Positions 8,334 to 17,907 of a DNA stretch of 48,985 nucleotides are shown piece after piece (the stretch's first letter is position 1; each line of letters starts with the position of its first letter). The notes beneath the pieces were generated by a model. That model did no database searches and was not told the DNA's origin. It saw nothing but the letters and a program-made list of their open reading frames with translations. The position numbers and the translations under genes were made by a program. The DNA is taken from assembly GCA_030747075.1 (NCBI GenBank), contig JASLLL010000018.1, positions 1 through 48,985 of the forward strand. Direction: 5' to 3'. The stretch is from Gemmatimonadota bacterium (GTDB taxonomy: Bacteria; ARS69).

Positions 8334-9029
8334 GTGTACTTTTTCGGAATGTTCGATCCCGTCTACTGGCTCTTCATCGGCCCGACGCTTGCGCTGACAA
8401 TCTGGGCGCAGTGGCGCGTGAAGCGCGCCATGGGAAAGTGGGGGCGCGTTCCCAACCTGCGTGGCATCACCGGCGCGGAGGCGGCGCACGCGATGCTGCA
8501 GAAGGCGGGGCTGTCACAGGTGACGGTCGAACAGTCGAAGGGGTTCCTGTCAGACCACTACGACCCGCGCACCCGCGGCATCCGGCTCTCGGAGCGCGTG
8601 TACTCCGGTCGCTCCGTCGCGGCCATCGGGATTGCCTGCCACGAGGCCGGGCACGCCATCCAGCACGCCACACACTACGCGCCGCTGGCACTGCGGAACG
8701 CGATTGTCCCGGTCGCGAGCATCGGCTCTCGTCTTGCCATGCCGATGATCTTCCTGGGCCTTATCCTGCATATGCAGAATCTCGTGTTGCTGGGGATTGC
8801 CGCCTTTGCGATTCTCGTCGTGTTCCAGTTGATCACGCTTCCGGCGGAGTTTGACGCGTCCCGCCGCGCCAAAGAGACCCTCCGGACGATGGGCCTCGTG
8901 CAGACGCAGGGCGAAGGCGCAGGGGTTGCGGCAGTGCTGGACGCGGCCGCGCTGACCTATGTGGCGGCGACGCTTTCGGCGATTGCGCAACTGGCCTATT
9001 TCCTCCTCCTCTCGGGACGCCGCCGGTAA
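8334..9029 (+). CDS. YugP-type neutral zinc metallopeptidase, membrane protein
   Basis: 231 residues starting with GTG at 8334 after GAAGGAGAA. The zinc motif HEAGHAIQH, with SDHYDPRTRGIRLSERVYSGRSVAAI before it, is characteristic of the YugP/zinc-peptidase-2 family. Membrane segments lie at the N-terminus (VYWLFIGPTLALTIWA), at about 120-165 and at the C-terminus. The family is widespread but poorly characterised; it is presumed to degrade membrane or misfolded proteins. Its position next to hsp20 fits a protein-quality-control role, which is inference. A terminator-like hairpin follows. Confidence 0.9.
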   Translation: MYFFGMFDPVYWLFIGPTLALTIWAQWRVKRAMGKWGRVPNLRGITGAEAAHAMLQKAGLSQVTVEQSKGFLSDHYDPRTRGIRLSERVYSGRSVAAIGIACHEAGHAIQHATHYAPLALRNAIVPVASIGSRLAMPMIFLGLILHMQNLVLLGIAAFAILVVFQLITLPAEFDASRRAKETLRTMGLVQTQGEGAGVAAVLDAAALTYVAATLSAIAQLAYFLLLSGRRR

Positions 9030-9035
9030 GCAAGC

Positions 9036-9058
9036 GGGGGGACGAAGAACCTCCCCCC
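9036..9058 (+). terminator. Hairpin after the YugP-type gene
   Basis: GGGGGGA (9036-9042) pairs with TCCCCCC (9052-9058) across a 9-base loop, 6 bases after the stop codon. There is no T-run. Confidence 0.45.
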
Positions 9059-9136
9059 ACGCAACCCGGGCAATGGAGAGACGGCCACCGTCGTCCCGTC
9101 CACGAACGAACGCACTCAGACACAGTTATTCACCAT

Positions 9137-9165
9137 TTGCGGATTTTCGCACGGTCGGCTACGGT
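9137..9165 (+). promoter_or_regulatory. Candidate sigma-70 promoter of the FGE-fold lipoprotein
   Basis: TTGCGG (9137-9142) and TACGGT (9160-9165) with a 17-base spacer, in a locally AT-richer patch 68 bases before the ATG at 9234. Confidence 0.45.
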
Positions 9166-9233
9166 CCCTTCCGAGTGGTGCGATTCCAGACAGGGAGCGC
9201 TTCAGCAAGCCTCAAGCCCCGGAGCATGACGAC

Positions 9234-11309
9234 ATGCGTTTCTCGCGGCGTTTCTCGACCCGACCCCTCTCGTCCCTTCTTCTCTTCGGCCTGATCCTGT
9301 CGCTGGTGGCGAGTCTCGGCTGCGGTCGGGACTCGTCACCTTCGGAGCAGTCGCCGACCGGCGTCCCGGGGTATGTCCCCGTCACGCCGCCGGCGGATTC
9401 GCCGCCCCCCGCGGGGGATGCGTCCGAAGGGGCGGAATCAGACGATGCGGCGGCTTCCGGTCGAACCCCCGCAGGAGAAGGCCGAAAGAACGGCGACTGG
9501 ACGATCACTTCCGATGCGGGTGGAGTGATGATCCGGCTCGAGAGCGGGAAGAGCGAACTGGAATGGCGGCCCGGCGAACTGGTCGGGAAGGACGAGTGGG
9601 GAATGACCGTCTGGTCCTCTCCCCCGGCGACTCACGCGGCAGAGTACGCGGGCGGCGCATACCGGGTGCCCGACCTCTACGGCCCCGGGATCGATCTGGA
9701 GATCACGGAGCGGCATGGAAGCCTGAGACTGGATCTTGTCTTTGACGCGGACCCATCGCTTCCGGTTGCGGTCGAGCGGCTGGAGTTCGGCGGGGCCGGT
9801 TCCTTCGACGGGAGCCTCTCCGTGCGGACGCGCGAGGGGACCGTTTCTCCCGGCGGCGTGGAAGAGACGCTGGGCGCGGTGGACATCGGGAGCGGGCGCG
9901 ATGTGGCGTTCCAGATTCCCCCGGGCATCGCTTACGACGCGGACGAAGCTCACACGCCGTGGATGACGACCCGTGTGGAGGTGTTCGCTCCCGGGAAGGC
10001 GCTCATTCGGCAGAGCGTGCGCGCTTCTTGGTTCACGGACGGCGTGGCGAACTACCCGCTGACCGTATCGTCGGCGCTTCGTGCGTCGGACGCGCCGCCG
10101 GTGATTGCGTCGCTGCAGATCGTGCTGTCGGTTCCGGGCTCGATGATTGCGCTGGTGTCCGCCACCTACTCCAACTTCCACAACGACATGATGGATGTGC
10201 TGATCGAGTGGGGAGACGGGGACTCGACCACCTTCCACTCCAACCTGCCGGTATACGAACTGCACGAATACGCGGGGCCGTGCCCGTACTCGGTGGCGTT
10301 CCAGGTGACGCACCCGCAGACCGGCGTGGCAGTGCGGGAGGAAGTGGAACTCGTGCCGGGGGACGGAACGGGTTGCGATTCCGACGGAGACGGCGTGCCG
10401 GACGCGGTGGACAACTGCCCCGACGACTGGAACACCGACCAGAATGACGGCGATGGCGACGGAGTCGGCGACATCTGCGACAACTGCCCGAGCGTTCCAA
10501 ACCCCGGGCAGGAGGACTCTGACAACGACGGCACGGGCGATGCGTGCCAGGGACCGCCGCCGGGGTTTGCGCAGATCCCGTCCGGCATTTTCGTGATGGG
10601 AAGCCCGGTGACGGAGCCGGGCCGCTACTCCAACGAATCCCAGCACACGGTCACCTTCACGCGGAGCCTCTTCGCGGGCGTGCACGAGGTGACGCAGGCC
10701 GAGTACCTGCTGATCATGGGAACGAACCCGTCGTCCTTCTTGTCCTGCGGGGGGAGTTGCCCGGTGGAGCAGGTCAGCTGGCACGATGCCGTGGCGTACT
10801 GCAACGCGCTGTCGGTGAATGAGGGACTGACGCCGTGCTACTCCGGGAGCGGAGACGCCACCACCTGCGACTTCGACGCGGACGGGTATCGCCTTCCGAC
10901 AGAGTCGGAATGGGAGTACATCTGCCGTGCGGGGACGGGGACGGCGTTCTACACCGGCCCGATCGTGAACACGGCCTGCACCATGCTGGACCCCAGCCTT
11001 GACGCGGCCGGATGGTACTGCCGGAACTCGGGAAGCACGACCCATCCCGCGCAGCAGAAGGCCCCCAACGCGTGGGGCCTCTACGACACGCACGGGAATG
11101 TCTACGAGTGGTGCTGGGACCGTTACGGGAACTACCCCTTCGGAACGGTCATGGATCCGACCGGCCCGGAGACCGGAGCGAACCGCGTGATTCGTGGCGG
11201 ACTCTGGAGCGGTCGGTCCCGCTACGCCCGGTCCGCATACCGGAGCAACAGCGACCCCACGGCCGTCAGTCTGGGCGTCGGCTTCCGGGTTGTGCGACTG
11301 GCACCGTGA
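9234..11309 (+). CDS. Lipoprotein with PKD-like, thrombospondin type-3 and FGE-sulfatase-fold domains
   Basis: 691 residues. The signal peptide ends in SLGC, so lipidation at Cys30 is likely. A Pro/Ser/Asp-rich linker and a beta-rich region come first. A PKD-like stretch follows ([24 protein letters not shown]; about 322-375), then calcium-binding thrombospondin type-3 repeats at about 382-440 ([33 protein letters not shown]). The C-terminal half is an FGE-sulfatase/SUMF1 fold: [71 protein letters not shown]. The segment that carries the two copper-binding cysteines in true formylglycine-generating enzymes has none here. It is therefore more likely a structural or binding protein than an oxidase. 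A hairpin follows at 11335-11356. Confidence 0.88.
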   Translation: MRFSRRFSTRPLSSLLLFGLILSLVASLGCGRDSSPSEQSPTGVPGYVPVTPPADSPPPAGDASEGAESDDAAASGRTPAGEGRKNGDWTITSDAGGVMIRLESGKSELEWRPGELVGKDEWGMTVWSSPPATHAAEYAGGAYRVPDLYGPGIDLEITERHGSLRLDLVFDADPSLPVAVERLEFGGAGSFDGSLSVRTREGTVSPGGVEETLGAVDIGSGRDVAFQIPPGIAYDADEAHTPWMTTRVEVFAPGKALIRQSVRASWFTDGVANYPLTVSSALRASDAPPVIASLQIVLSVPGSMIALVSATYSNFHNDMMDVLIEWGDGDSTTFHSNLPVYELHEYAGPCPYSVAFQVTHPQTGVAVREEVELVPGDGTGCDSDGDGVPDAVDNCPDDWNTDQNDGDGDGVGDICDNCPSVPNPGQEDSDNDGTGDACQGPPPGFAQIPSGIFVMGSPVTEPGRYSNESQHTVTFTRSLFAGVHEVTQAEYLLIMGTNPSSFLSCGGSCPVEQVSWHDAVAYCNALSVNEGLTPCYSGSGDATTCDFDADGYRLPTESEWEYICRAGTGTAFYTGPIVNTACTMLDPSLDAAGWYCRNSGSTTHPAQQKAPNAWGLYDTHGNVYEWCWDRYGNYPFGTVMDPTGPETGANRVIRGGLWSGRSRYARSAYRSNSDPTAVSLGVGFRVVRLAP

Positions 11310-11334
11310 CGGCGTTCTGAAAGTCGGCTGACCT

Positions 11335-11356
11335 GGGGCGCGGCCCGCTGCGCCCC
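11335..11356 (+). terminator. Hairpin after the FGE-fold lipoprotein gene
   Basis: GGGGCGC (11335-11341) pairs with GCGCCCC (11350-11356) across an 8-base loop, 25 bases after the stop codon. There is no T-run. Confidence 0.45.
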
Positions 11357-11427
11357 CGGTCGCCCCACCCCGAAGCACCGGACTTCGGCGCGAACCTCTT
11401 CCCCTCCTAGCCGCAGCGCCGCGCATC

Positions 11428-11436
11428 CGGTACTCT
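11428..11436 (+). promoter_or_regulatory. Candidate extended -10 before the small membrane gene/selB
   Basis: CGGTACTCT lies 18 bases before the GTG at 11455 and is preceded by GCATC. The same GCATCCGGTA string precedes ltaE at 13547-13556. No -35 was recognised. Confidence 0.35.
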
Positions 11437-11454
11437 CCGTCCCCGGAGGTTGCC

Positions 11455-11583
11455 GTGAGATTGAAGCCCGCTTCATCCTATCGTCCCTCACGCGCCGAGA
11501 GCGCACTTGCGTGGGTATTCACCGCATCGTCCGCGTTCGTGGTCGCGTGGTTCGTCCTGGTCCCTTTCCTCGGGCGAGGCTGA
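11455..11583 (+). CDS. Small single-helix membrane protein upstream of selB
   Basis: A 42-residue reading frame with a GTG start 6 bases after CGGAGG. About 17 polar and basic residues (MRLKPASSYRPSRAES) are followed by one hydrophobic helix (ALAWVFTASSAFVVAWFVLV) and a short Arg/Gly tail. Positive residues before the helix suggest the N-terminus is inside the cell. It ends 4 bases before the selB start, so the two are probably co-transcribed. I recognise no family. The good ribosome-binding site and coherent helix argue for a real gene. Confidence 0.55.
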   Translation: MRLKPASSYRPSRAESALAWVFTASSAFVVAWFVLVPFLGRG

Positions 11584-11587
11584 CCCG

Positions 11588-13501
11588 GTGAGGTCGGTCA
11601 TCCTCGGGACCGCCGGTCACATTGACCACGGGAAGACGGCGTTGGTGCGCGCGCTCACCGGCGTCGACACCGACCGCCTCGAAGAAGAGCGTCGGCGCGG
11701 CATCTCCATCGAACTCGGCTTTGCGCAACTCGTGGCGGCCGGGGTGCGCTTCGGGATTGTGGATGTTCCGGGGCACGAACGCTTCGTGAAGAACATGCTT
11801 GCGGGTGCTGCGGGGATTGATCTTGTGATGCTCGTCGTGGCGGCGGACGAAGGCGTCATGCCGCAGACACGCGAGCATCTGGACATCATCGACTTCCTCG
11901 GGGTGGATCGCGGCGTGGTCGCGCTCACCAAGTGCGATCTTGCCGACGAGGACTCCCGCGAGATCTCCCGCCTCGACGCGGAGGAACTTCTGGAGGGCAC
12001 TTCGCTGGAAGGCGCACCCGTCCAGGAGGTCAGTTCCATCACCGGTGACGGGCTCGACGCGCTGAAGAAGACGCTTGGGCAACTGGCGACCGGGGTGCCG
12101 GAGCGTTCCTCCTGTGGCGCGTTCCGCCTGCCGGTGGATCGCGTCTTCACGATGGAGGGGTACGGGACCGTGGTCACGGGGACGGCGTGGTCCGGGTCCG
12201 TCGAGGTGGGCGACCGTCTCGAAATCCTGCCGTCGGGGCGGGAGGTCCGCGTTCGTCGCGTACAGGTTCACGGCAAGGATGCGGAGTGCGCGGAAGCGGG
12301 TCGGCGCACCGCACTTGCGCTGCACGGCGTTTCCCGGGAGGAGGTCCGGCGAGGCGAGCAGGTCGTCACCCCCGGGTCACTCCAGTCCGCGCCCATGCTG
12401 GATGTCCGCGTCCGCGTCGCTCCGGGCTGGTCGCGTCCCATTCGAAATCGCGAGCGTGTGCGATTCCACCTGGGCGCGTCGGAGGATCTGGCGCGAATCG
12501 TTCTTCTCGATCGCGACGAACTGCTGCCCGGCGAGGACTGTCTCGCGCAGCTTCGCATGGAGACTCCGGCCGTCTCCGCGGTCGGCGATCGATTCGTGCT
12601 GCGATCGTACTCTCCCATGCGCGCGATGGCGGGCGGCGTTGTCATTGACCCGCGCCCGAAAAAGCACCGCCGCTTCCGCGAAGACGAACTGCAGTCGGTG
12701 GCGCACCGCGAAGGCGGTGGCCCGGTGGCACTTGTTACGGATGCGGTGGAGGCGGGCGCGCTTCGCGGGATGCGTACGAAGGATCTTGCGGATGCCACCG
12801 GTCTCTCCCGCGACGAAGTCGCCACACTCGTCGAGCAGGAGGTCACGGAAGGCCGACTCCGGATCGGTGCGAACCGCCGCGTGGTGAGCGAGGGGGTGTG
12901 GGAGGCATCGCGGCGGGCGGTGGTCGCGCAGGCGACGCGCTTTCTGGAAGAGCACACGCTCCGGTGGGGCATCCCTCGCGAAGAAGTGCGCACGGCTCTC
13001 GGTCGCGAGACCGCACCCGGGCTTCTGGCGGAACTTCTCACGGAACTGGAAGCGGAGGGTGCCGTCGAACTGCGCGGAGAACTCATCCGCACCGGCGGGG
13101 GCGATGTGGTCTTTGAGGGCCAGGCCGCCCGGGAGCGCGACCGACAGGAGACGCTCTTCCGCCAGTCCGGGTGTTCGCCTCCGAGCGTAGCGGCGGCACT
13201 CGCGGGTGGCGCGGATGCTCGTCTTGCGGAGGAAGTCCTTGCGGCCCTTCTCGACCGGGGAGACCTTGTAAAGCTGGCGCCGGACCTTCTCGTGCACCGC
13301 GACGCCTATGCCGACGCGAAGGACACGCTGGGCACGATCGCCGCGCGGGACGGCGGGATCACCGTCGGCGCTTTCCGCGACGCACTCGGGATTTCGCGCA
13401 AGCACGCGGTGCCGCTTCTGGAGCACTTCGACGAAGTGCGCGTGACGCGACGGTCCGGAGATGAACGGGCGCTGCTCACGCCGCGCGCACCGGCCGGGTA
13501 G
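11588..13501 (+). CDS. selB: Selenocysteine-specific elongation factor SelB
   Basis: 637 residues, the normal length for SelB. The GTPase domain carries GHIDHGKT (10-17), [17 protein letters not shown] and TKCD. EF-Tu-like beta-barrel domains 2-3 follow ([16 protein letters not shown] is the SelB-type domain-2 start). The C-terminal part is winged-helix repeats ending in [29 protein letters not shown], which bind the SECIS RNA. SelB delivers Sec-tRNA to in-frame UGA codons. GTG at 11588 was chosen because the conserved domain starts directly ([17 protein letters not shown]). selA, selC and selD are not in the window, and I found no obvious selenoprotein gene here. Confidence 0.95.
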   Translation: MRSVILGTAGHIDHGKTALVRALTGVDTDRLEEERRRGISIELGFAQLVAAGVRFGIVDVPGHERFVKNMLAGAAGIDLVMLVVAADEGVMPQTREHLDIIDFLGVDRGVVALTKCDLADEDSREISRLDAEELLEGTSLEGAPVQEVSSITGDGLDALKKTLGQLATGVPERSSCGAFRLPVDRVFTMEGYGTVVTGTAWSGSVEVGDRLEILPSGREVRVRRVQVHGKDAECAEAGRRTALALHGVSREEVRRGEQVVTPGSLQSAPMLDVRVRVAPGWSRPIRNRERVRFHLGASEDLARIVLLDRDELLPGEDCLAQLRMETPAVSAVGDRFVLRSYSPMRAMAGGVVIDPRPKKHRRFREDELQSVAHREGGGPVALVTDAVEAGALRGMRTKDLADATGLSRDEVATLVEQEVTEGRLRIGANRRVVSEGVWEASRRAVVAQATRFLEEHTLRWGIPREEVRTALGRETAPGLLAELLTELEAEGAVELRGELIRTGGGDVVFEGQAARERDRQETLFRQSGCSPPSVAAALAGGADARLAEEVLAALLDRGDLVKLAPDLLVHRDAYADAKDTLGTIAARDGGITVGAFRDALGISRKHAVPLLEHFDEVRVTRRSGDERALLTPRAPAG

Positions 13502-13551
13502 GGGCTGCCGCTCGGCCACCGTTCCCCAAACTGGCCTCGCCGCCCCGCATC

Positions 13552-13560
13552 CGGTATCTT
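13552..13560 (+). promoter_or_regulatory. Candidate extended -10 before ltaE
   Basis: CGGTATCTT lies 20 bases before the ATG at 13581, within GCATCCGGTATCTT, which resembles the element before the small membrane gene at 11455. Confidence 0.35.
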
Positions 13561-13580
13561 CGCTCTGCTGGAGGAGCCTC

Positions 13581-14636
13581 ATGGATCGAACGGAAGACCG
13601 TGCCGCACCCGTCGACCTGCGTTCGGACACGGTGACGCGCCCCGATGCCCTGATGCGAAAGGCCATCGCGGCGGCCGAAGTCGGCGACGATGTTCTGGGC
13701 GACGACCCGACCGTGAAGAAACTGGAGCGCGTCGTGGCCGCCATGCTCGGAAAGGAGTCGGCCCTCTTTCTTCCCAGCGGGACCATGGCGAATCAGGCGG
13801 CGATCGCCTGCCATGTTCGCCCCGGCGATGAAGTGATCCTTGAGCGCAACTCCCATGTGCTGCTCTTTGAGGCGGGGGCGGCAGCCGCGCTGTCCGGCGC
13901 GTCGCTTCTGCCGTTGGACGGGGACTGCGGGCTTCTCTCCGTCGACGCGGTCCGCGCGAGCATTCGCCCGCCGTTCCCGCACAACCCGCGCACCGCGCTC
14001 CTCTGGCTGGAGAATACGCACAATGCGGCGGGCGGCACCGTGTGGCCGCTGGATCGACTGGCCGCCCTTCACGCGCTGGCCCGCGACGCCGGCCTCGGGC
14101 TACACCTCGACGGGGCGCGCATCTGGAACGCGGCCGTCGCACAGGGGACGGAACCGGCCGAGATCGCCGCGCACGCGGATACGGTGAGCGTCTGCATGTC
14201 GAAGGGGCTTGGCGCGCCGGTGGGTTCCCTCCTTGCGGGGCCGACGGAGTTTGTCGAGCGCGCATGGATCGCGCGGAAGCGCATGGGTGGCGGGATGCGG
14301 CAGTCGGGACTTCTCGCGGCGGCGGCGCTCTATGCGCTGGAACACCATCTCCCCCGGCTTGCCGAAGATCACGCGAACGCACGCTGCTTCGCGGAGGCGA
14401 TCGCGGGCGTGGCGGGAGTCGAGATCGACCCGGAGTCCGTGGAGACGAACATTGCCATCTTCGACATCGCGCGCTCCGGGTTGGACCCGTCGGCCTTCGC
14501 GGAGGATCTGGCGGCACGCGGCGTACTGGTCATCCCGATCGGGGGGACGCGCGTGCGTGCGGTCACGCACTTCGATGTCACCCGCGAAAATGTGCGGCAT
14601 GCGGCAGCGTGCGTGGCGGAGGTGCTGGCCGTATGA
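13581..14636 (+). CDS. ltaE: Low-specificity L-threonine aldolase
   Basis: 351 residues. A PLP fold-type I enzyme that cleaves L-threonine/allo-threonine to glycine and acetaldehyde. Family landmarks: [17 protein letters not shown] at the start, [53 protein letters not shown], and the PLP-lysine region [14 protein letters not shown]. The ATG at 13581 follows GGAGGAG. The stop overlaps the start of the DHH gene (ATGA, 14633-14636), beginning a four-gene coupled run (ltaE, DHH, nadE, rsmI). Confidence 0.95.
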   Translation: MDRTEDRAAPVDLRSDTVTRPDALMRKAIAAAEVGDDVLGDDPTVKKLERVVAAMLGKESALFLPSGTMANQAAIACHVRPGDEVILERNSHVLLFEAGAAAALSGASLLPLDGDCGLLSVDAVRASIRPPFPHNPRTALLWLENTHNAAGGTVWPLDRLAALHALARDAGLGLHLDGARIWNAAVAQGTEPAEIAAHADTVSVCMSKGLGAPVGSLLAGPTEFVERAWIARKRMGGGMRQSGLLAAAALYALEHHLPRLAEDHANARCFAEAIAGVAGVEIDPESVETNIAIFDIARSGLDPSAFAEDLAARGVLVIPIGGTRVRAVTHFDVTRENVRHAAACVAEVLAV

Positions 14637-16171
14637 TCCGCCGTGCGTACGCCGGGAGACTTGGATCGGAAGCGGCGGCGGATCGCTTCCTTGCCGCGCG
14701 CGAGGAGAACTTCCCGGAACCGTCCGTGCTCCCCGGCATGGCGGAGGCCGCGGACCGCGTGGAAGCCGCACTTGCGGATGGAGAGCGGGTGGGCGTATTC
14801 GGGCACGACGACGCGGACGGGATCACCTCGGCGGCCATCGTCATCGAGACGCTGGAGGCACTCGGCGCGGAACCGGATGCGTACATTCCCGACCGGAATC
14901 TGGAAGGGCACGGGTTGTACCCGGATCTCGTCCGGCGTCTTGCGGGCCGAGGTGTGACGCTTCTCGTGACGACCGACGGCTGCTCCGCGAATCGCGAAGA
15001 GGCGGAACTGGCCGCGACGCTCGGGATGGATGTGCTCGTGACGGATCACCACGAGATTGCGGCTGACCGACCGCCGCCGGACCGGCTGCTGAATCCGAAG
15101 GCGGATCCGGAAACGGCGCGGCGGTACGGAGACCTGACGGGCGCGGGCGTTGCGGCGCTGCTCGCGCGGGAACTCCTGGAGCGTGCGGGGCGCGGCGATT
15201 GCTTCGCGCGGCTTCTGGATCTTCTTGCGCTGGGCACGATCGGCGACTTCGGGGATCTCGGTCGCACGAACCGCATCGGCGTGGCGTGCGGGATGGACGC
15301 CGTCGCGAGGGGAGACCGTGCGGCCATCGGCATGGCGCGCGAATCGCTTGGATGCGGGATTGCTCCGCGCGAATCGCAGGCGCGACGACTCGCGGTGCTC
15401 TTCGCCTGCGTGCCGTCGGTGGACGGGTGTTCGCGGGGACTGGACGCGCTGCTCGGACGCGCGAAGACGAAGGCGAATGTGAATGCGCTGCTCACGGCGC
15501 TGGCGGAGTCCGATCAGGAAATGCACCGCGCGTCCGAGGAAGCCGACCGGCTTGCGCGCGAGTTGGGAATCGACGACGGGGCTCCGGCGGTCGCGCGGGT
15601 GGAGGGGTTCACCCGGCGGATGCTGGGGAAGGCCGCCGGTCGGCTCTCGGAGCGAACGGGTCGTGCGTCGGCCGCGCTGTTTGTGGTGGACGGTTCCCTC
15701 CACGGGGAGTTGCGCGGGCCTGAAGGTTCACGGCTGGTGGATGCGCTCTCCGGGATGCGCACACTCCTCGCGAGCTGGGGGGGGCACCAGGTGGCGGCGG
15801 GGTTTTCGGCGGACCCCGCGAACGCCGACGAAATCCACCGGAGGCTCGCGGACGAACTCTCCGGTCCGGCTCCGCCTCGACAGAAACCGTGCGCGGAAGC
15901 GACCGTCGCGCTCGCCGACCTCTCCCCCGCCTTCGCAGAGGATGTGCGATGCGCGGCTCCCTACGGAAGGGGGAACCCCCCGCCGACCCTCCGCATCCCC
16001 GGCGCAACGCCGGAGGCAGTCGCCGCGCTGCCGTTTGTGGAGGAAGTGGAGGACGCGGCCCCCGGCGGTCCCGGGCAGGACCTGCTGGTCAACTTCCTTC
16101 CGTCGCGGCACAATGCGGACCGTATCGACGCGGTTCTCGTGGGCTGCTCATCCGGGGAGAAGGCGCCATGA
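14633..16171 (+). CDS. DHH/DHHA1-family phosphoesterase (RecJ-like)
   Basis: 512 residues, somewhat shorter than RecJ exonuclease (about 565). Motifs in order: [16 protein letters not shown] (motif I, with HDDADG where RecJ has GDYDADG), [19 protein letters not shown] (the DHH motif), [11 protein letters not shown], and a C-terminal DHHA1-type [11 protein letters not shown]. RecJ-type enzymes are Mn-dependent 5'-3' single-strand DNA exonucleases; related members act on RNA or nucleotides, so the substrate is uncertain. It overlaps ltaE upstream and nadE downstream by four bases each (ATGA). Confidence 0.88.
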   Translation: MIRRAYAGRLGSEAAADRFLAAREENFPEPSVLPGMAEAADRVEAALADGERVGVFGHDDADGITSAAIVIETLEALGAEPDAYIPDRNLEGHGLYPDLVRRLAGRGVTLLVTTDGCSANREEAELAATLGMDVLVTDHHEIAADRPPPDRLLNPKADPETARRYGDLTGAGVAALLARELLERAGRGDCFARLLDLLALGTIGDFGDLGRTNRIGVACGMDAVARGDRAAIGMARESLGCGIAPRESQARRLAVLFACVPSVDGCSRGLDALLGRAKTKANVNALLTALAESDQEMHRASEEADRLARELGIDDGAPAVARVEGFTRRMLGKAAGRLSERTGRASAALFVVDGSLHGELRGPEGSRLVDALSGMRTLLASWGGHQVAAGFSADPANADEIHRRLADELSGPAPPRQKPCAEATVALADLSPAFAEDVRCAAPYGRGNPPPTLRIPGATPEAVAALPFVEEVEDAAPGGPGQDLLVNFLPSRHNADRIDAVLVGCSSGEKAP

Positions 16172-16995
16172 CGCCATCGTTCGACGGTCGCATGGATTCC
16201 GGGGAACTGGCGCGGGTTCTTGTGGACTTCCTGCGTGAAGAGTACGAATCAGCCGGTTTTGACACAGCGGTGATCGGGCTCTCCGGCGGCATTGATTCGG
16301 CGGTCGTCTGCACGCTGGCGGCGCACGCCTTCGGCCCGGAGAATGTTCACGCAGTCCTGATGCCCGCGGCCTCCTCCAGCCCCGCCAGCCTGTCGGATGC
16401 TCTGCTCGTGGCGGAGTCCACCGGAGTTCAGTCGCGTATCGTGGGAATCGGCCCGATGGCCGATGCCTTCCTTGCCACCGCGCCGGACGCGGACCGCGTT
16501 CGCCGGGGAAATGTCTTCGCGCGGTGCCGGATGATCGTGCTCTACGATGTCTCCGCGGAGGTGGGCGGGCTTGTGCTCGGCACCAGCAACAAGACGGAGA
16601 TTCTCCTCGGTTACGGGACGCTCTTCGGGGACCTGGCGTCGGCGGTGAATCCGCTGGGCAACCTGTACAAGACGCAGGTGCGCGCGCTGGCGGAGCACCT
16701 GGGCATTCCGGAGCGCATACGGACCAAGGCGCCGAGCGCGGATCTGTGGGAAGGGCAGGAGGATGAGGACGAACTCGGTGGGTCGTACGAGGAATACGAC
16801 CGGCTGCTGTACGACCTGGTGGAGCGGAAGATCCCTCCGGAGGAGATGATTGCGCGCGGGACGAACGCGGAGTTTCTCCGGGCCACCACGGAGCGGATTC
16901 GACGCTATCGCTACAAGGGGCGGTTGCCGCGCATCGCGCGGGTCGAACAGGTCGCGCCCAACTCGCCCCCCGCGGCCTCCCCGGACAAGGAGTGA
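16168..16995 (+). CDS. nadE: NH3-dependent NAD+ synthetase
   Basis: 275 residues, the size of the ammonia-dependent form with no N-terminal glutaminase domain. The ATP pyrophosphatase P-loop is SGGIDSA at 39-45. Further family sequence: MPAASSSPASLSDA, GNVFARCRMIVLYD, GTSNKTEILLGYGTLFGD, NPLGNLYKTQVRALAEHLG, TKAPSADLWEGQEDEDELG. It amidates nicotinic acid adenine dinucleotide in the last step of NAD synthesis. The start overlaps the DHH gene (ATGA), and the stop overlaps rsmI (GTGA, 16992-16995). Confidence 0.96.
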   Translation: MTPSFDGRMDSGELARVLVDFLREEYESAGFDTAVIGLSGGIDSAVVCTLAAHAFGPENVHAVLMPAASSSPASLSDALLVAESTGVQSRIVGIGPMADAFLATAPDADRVRRGNVFARCRMIVLYDVSAEVGGLVLGTSNKTEILLGYGTLFGDLASAVNPLGNLYKTQVRALAEHLGIPERIRTKAPSADLWEGQEDEDELGGSYEEYDRLLYDLVERKIPPEEMIARGTNAEFLRATTERIRRYRYKGRLPRIARVEQVAPNSPPAASPDKE

Positions 16996-17846
16996 CTTCG
17001 CCCGGACTTCTCCGGATTGTGGCGACGCCGCTCGGGAATCTGGCGGATCTCTCGCCGCGTGCCCGCGACGCGCTGGCCACCGCGGATGCGATCGCGGCCG
17101 AAGACACGCGCCGCACCGGTGCCCTTCTGGCGCGACTCGGGCTGGCGAAGCGTCCGCTCCTGTCGTACTTCGCTCCGCAGGAGAAGGCGAAGGCCGGAGC
17201 GGTTCTCCGGCGCCTGCGCGAAGGTGCGACCGTCGCACTCGTGACGGACGGCGGCACCCCCGGCGTCTCCGATCCCGGCGGGCATCTGGTGGCGCGAGCG
17301 CACGCGGAGGGCATTCGCGTGGAACCCGTCCCCGGCCCGTCGGCGGTGGCGCTTGCACTGTCGGTCTCGGGCGAGCATTCGGGCGGGCGCTTCGTCTTCG
17401 AGGGGTTTCCGCCGTCGCGTGGCGCCGCGCGACGCAAACGATATGCGGAACTTGCCGCGGAGGCACGGACGGTCGTCCTCTACGAAGCGCCGCACCGACT
17501 GCCCGCGTCGCTCGTCGACCTTCGCGATGTACTTGGTCCGGATCGACGGGGCACCGTAGTGCGTGAGGCGACGAAACTCCACGAGGAGATCGCCACCGGA
17601 ACGCTGGCGGAACTGGCGGAGCGCTTCGCATTCGGCGTGAAGGGGGAGATCGTGATCGTGGTGGAGGGGAGCGACACGCCGCCCGCGACAGAGGTTCGTC
17701 TGCCCCCGGAGGAGGCTCTGGGGCTGCTGGTGGAGGCCGGACTCTCCCCGGATCGCGCGGCTCGCGTGCTGGCGCGGGCGACGGGTCTTCCTCGCGGGAA
17801 GCTCACCCGTCTCGCTCGGGAGGCAGGAAAAGACCCTTCCGCTTGA
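16992..17846 (+). CDS. rsmI: 16S rRNA (cytidine-1402-2'-O)-methyltransferase
   Basis: 284 residues, GTG start overlapping nadE. Tetrapyrrole-methylase fold: VATPLGNLADLSPRARDAL at the N-terminus, EDTRRTGALL, LVTDGGTPGVSDPG, VPGPSAVALALSVSG, FVFEGFPP, VVLYEAPHRLPASL, and a REATKLHEEIATGTLAEL block. These are characteristic of RsmI. The enzyme uses SAM to methylate the ribosomal decoding centre. It is the last gene of the overlapping ltaE-rsmI run. Confidence 0.96.
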   Translation: MTSPGLLRIVATPLGNLADLSPRARDALATADAIAAEDTRRTGALLARLGLAKRPLLSYFAPQEKAKAGAVLRRLREGATVALVTDGGTPGVSDPGGHLVARAHAEGIRVEPVPGPSAVALALSVSGEHSGGRFVFEGFPPSRGAARRKRYAELAAEARTVVLYEAPHRLPASLVDLRDVLGPDRRGTVVREATKLHEEIATGTLAELAERFAFGVKGEIVIVVEGSDTPPATEVRLPPEEALGLLVEAGLSPDRAARVLARATGLPRGKLTRLAREAGKDPSA

Positions 17847-17907
17847 CCCCGGAGGGCGGAAAGTCCACTCTGGACCGGGTTGTATCGCCCCTTTCCGCGA
17901 GGATGCG

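Noticed and set aside
11299-11314. TGGCAC with GC at the right distance at the end of the FGE-fold lipoprotein gene
   Set aside because: The -12 part is CGGCG, sharing only GC with TTGCA, and it overlaps coding sequence; probably chance.
9438-11426. 662-codon reverse-strand frame over the FGE-fold lipoprotein
   Set aside because: Low-complexity Arg/Val/Gly composition and no recognisable motif; the forward frame has unmistakable domains.
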